Assembly: GCF_004959925.1 (NCBI RefSeq)
Contig: NZ_SPUW01000003.1
Coordinates: 682,001 to 746,000, forward strand
DNA from: Pseudooceanicola onchidii
GTDB lineage: Bacteria; Pseudomonadota; Alphaproteobacteria; Rhodobacterales; Rhodobacteraceae
Reading direction: 5' to 3'
Length of the DNA stretch: 64,000 nt
A program made the position numbers and the translations under genes. Each line of letters opens with the position of its first letter. Position 1 is the first letter of the stretch. Positions 62,716 to 64,000 of the stretch are shown one piece after another. The notes below the pieces were generated by a model. That model saw only the letters and a program-made list of their open reading frames with translations. It did not search any database and had not been told where the DNA came from.

Positions 62716-64000
62716 TCAATCCTCGTGGAAGACCCGGGCGAAGATCGTGTCGACATGCTTGGTGTGGTAGCCAAGGTCGAACTTCTCGTTGATTTCATCC
62801 TCGCTCAGCGCCTTGCGGACCTCGTCATCGGCCAGCAGTTCCTCGCGGAAATCGGTGCGGTGATCCCAGACCTTCATCGCGTTGCGCTGGACCAGGCGAT
62901 AGGCGTCCTCGCGCGACACACCGGCCTGCGTCAGGGCCAGCAGCACCCGCTGCGACATCACGAGGCCGGGGAACTTGTTCATGTTGTCCAGCATGTTCTG
63001 CGGATAGACCAGCAGGTTCTCGATCACGTTGGTCATGCGGTGCAGGGCGAAATCCAGCGTGATCGTGGTGTCGGGGCCGATGTTGCGTTCGACCGAGGAA
63101 TGCGAGATGTCGCGCTCGTGCCAGAGCGCCACGTTCTCCATCGCCGGCACGACGGCCATGCGGACAAGACGGGCCAGGCCGGTGAGGTTTTCCGTCAGCA
63201 CCGGGTTCTTCTTGTGCGGCATGGCCGAAGAGCCCTTCTGCCCCATTGAGAAGAACTCAGCTGCCTCGAGCACCTCGGTGCGCTGCATGTGGCGGATTTC
63301 GATCGCGATATTCTCGATCGACGATGCGATGACACCGAGCGTGGCGAAAAAGGCGGCGTGACGGTCGCGCGGGATCACCTGGGTGCTGATCGGCTCGGGC
63401 ACGAGGCCCAGCTTGTCGCAGACATGTTCCTCGACCGCCGGGTCGATGTTGGCAAAGGTGCCGACCGCGCCGGAAATCGCGCCGGTGCCAATCTCGGCCC
63501 GGGCGTCGCGCATGCGAGAGAGGTTCCGGTCCATTTCCGCGTAGAAGCGCGCGAAGGTCAGGCCCATGGTGGTGGGTTCGGCATGGATGCCATGGGACCG
63601 GCCAATGCGGACGGTGTCCTTGTGTTCATAGGCGCGTTTCTTCAGCGCGGCGAGCAAGCCCTTGATATCCTCGATCAGGATGTCCGAGGCGCGCACGAGC
63701 TGCACGTTGAAACAGGTGTCCAGCACATCCGAAGACGTCATGCCCTGATGCACGAACCGCGCCTCGTCGCTGCCCACATGTTCGGCCAGGTGGGTCAGAA
63801 AGGCGATGACGTCATGCTTGGTCTCGCGCTCGATCTCGTCGATGCGGGCGACGTTGAATTCGACGTCCTTGGCCTTCCAGACGGCCTCGGCATTCTCGCG
63901 CGGGATCACGCCCAGATCGGCCATGGCGTCGCAGGCATGGGCCTCGATCTCGTACCAGATGCGGAACTTGGTTTCGGGCGACCAGATGGCCACCATGTCG
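62716..64000 (-). CDS. purB: adenylosuccinate lyase PurB (5' end outside the window)
   Basis: About 428 codons are present; only the first several residues are missing (the last in-window codons read DMVAIWSPETKF, and family members start just before this). Motifs of the fumarase/aspartase superfamily: RSHGIHAEPTTMG near residue 134 (catalytic His), the signature SSAMPHKKNPVLTENLTGLA near 256, and HERDISHSSVERN near 291. It acts twice in purine synthesis, releasing fumarate from SAICAR and adenylosuccinate. An internal Met at 63996 should not be taken as the start. Confidence 0.97.
   Translation of the reverse strand, partial: DMVAIWSPETKFRIWYEIEAHACDAMADLGVIPRENAEAVWKAKDVEFNVARIDEIERETKHDVIAFLTHLAEHVGSDEARFVHQGMTSSDVLDTCFNVQLVRASDILIEDIKGLLAALKKRAYEHKDTVRIGRSHGIHAEPTTMGLTFARFYAEMDRNLSRMRDARAEIGTGAISGAVGTFANIDPAVEEHVCDKLGLVPEPISTQVIPRDRHAAFFATLGVIASSIENIAIEIRHMQRTEVLEAAEFFSMGQKGSSAMPHKKNPVLTENLTGLARLVRMAVVPAMENVALWHERDISHSSVERNIGPDTTITLDFALHRMTNVIENLLVYPQNMLDNMNKFPGLVMSQRVLLALTQAGVSREDAYRLVQRNAMKVWDHRTDFREELLADDEVRKALSEDEINEKFDLGYHTKHVDTIFARVFHED

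Overview
The window reads as chromosome from a GC-rich alphaproteobacterium, most likely a marine Rhodobacterales (Roseobacter-group) member. This is inferred from gene content and gene order: Lon, CcmABCDG, the YajC-SecDF block, CydDCABX, AcnA with an alphaproteobacterial-type insert, and PurB. No 16S rRNA gene is present to confirm it. Genes are densely packed with many 1-8 nt overlaps. I see no phage, transposase, plasmid or CRISPR sequence.

Layout. (1) 1-11.3 kb: reductive pyrimidine catabolism. The tail of a probable preT, a SAM methyltransferase and preA run rightwards. An MFS exporter and a RutR-like TetR regulator run leftwards. Then hyuC, hydA and a four-gene NMT1/ThiXYZ-type ABC importer run rightwards. 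A RutR-box-like palindrome lies in the hyuC leader. (2) 11.5-15 kb: lon, a tiny membrane protein, an HU-like protein and tRNA-Val(CAC). (3) 15.4-23.8 kb: aerobic phenylacetate degradation on the minus strand, paaI-paaK-paaX then paaA-B-C-D-E-Z. (4) 24-28.5 kb: a glucosylglycerate module with a GH13_18 phosphorylase, a TetR regulator, a GT81 glucosyl-3-phosphoglycerate synthase and a HAD phosphatase. (5) 28.5-35.4 kb: tRNA-Val(TAC), the cydDCABX cytochrome bd operon, and two identical tRNA-Asp genes. (6) 35.4-48.2 kb: mixed housekeeping and accessory genes (M20 peptidases, DUF1697, an endonuclease/phosphatase-family protein, a DUF2238 membrane protein, EamA, SelO, GNAT plus nucleoside hydrolase, an iron-binding protein, MazG, agmatinase, an MHYT sensor). 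(7) 48.5-55.4 kb: yajC-secD-secF-tauE-Mth938 domain protein, then ccmABCDG. (8) 55.6-64 kb: acnA, DUF1223, an LpxL-like acyltransferase, EamA, fliG, a 51-aa secreted protein, and purB cut by the window end.

How the parts work together. PreT/PreA reduce uracil or thymine, HydA opens the ring and HyuC removes the carbamoyl group, probably under the divergent RutR-like repressor, while the ABC system probably brings in a pyrimidine-like substrate. PaaK activates phenylacetate, PaaABCDE epoxidises the CoA ester and PaaZ opens the oxepin ring; PaaX is the likely repressor. The glucosylglycerate genes encode both synthesis and phosphorolysis of a compatible solute. CydDC assemble the bd oxidase, and CcmABCDG serve c-type cytochrome maturation.

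The least explained signal is a family of intergenic repeats at eight loci, with a GGGGGCTCTGCCCCC-type hairpin followed by CCCCCGGGATATTT and AGAAGAAG. A second, larger hairpin family occurs at two loci. I found no gene cluster that is clearly a new system; the new material is mostly repeats, candidate operators and small unassigned proteins.
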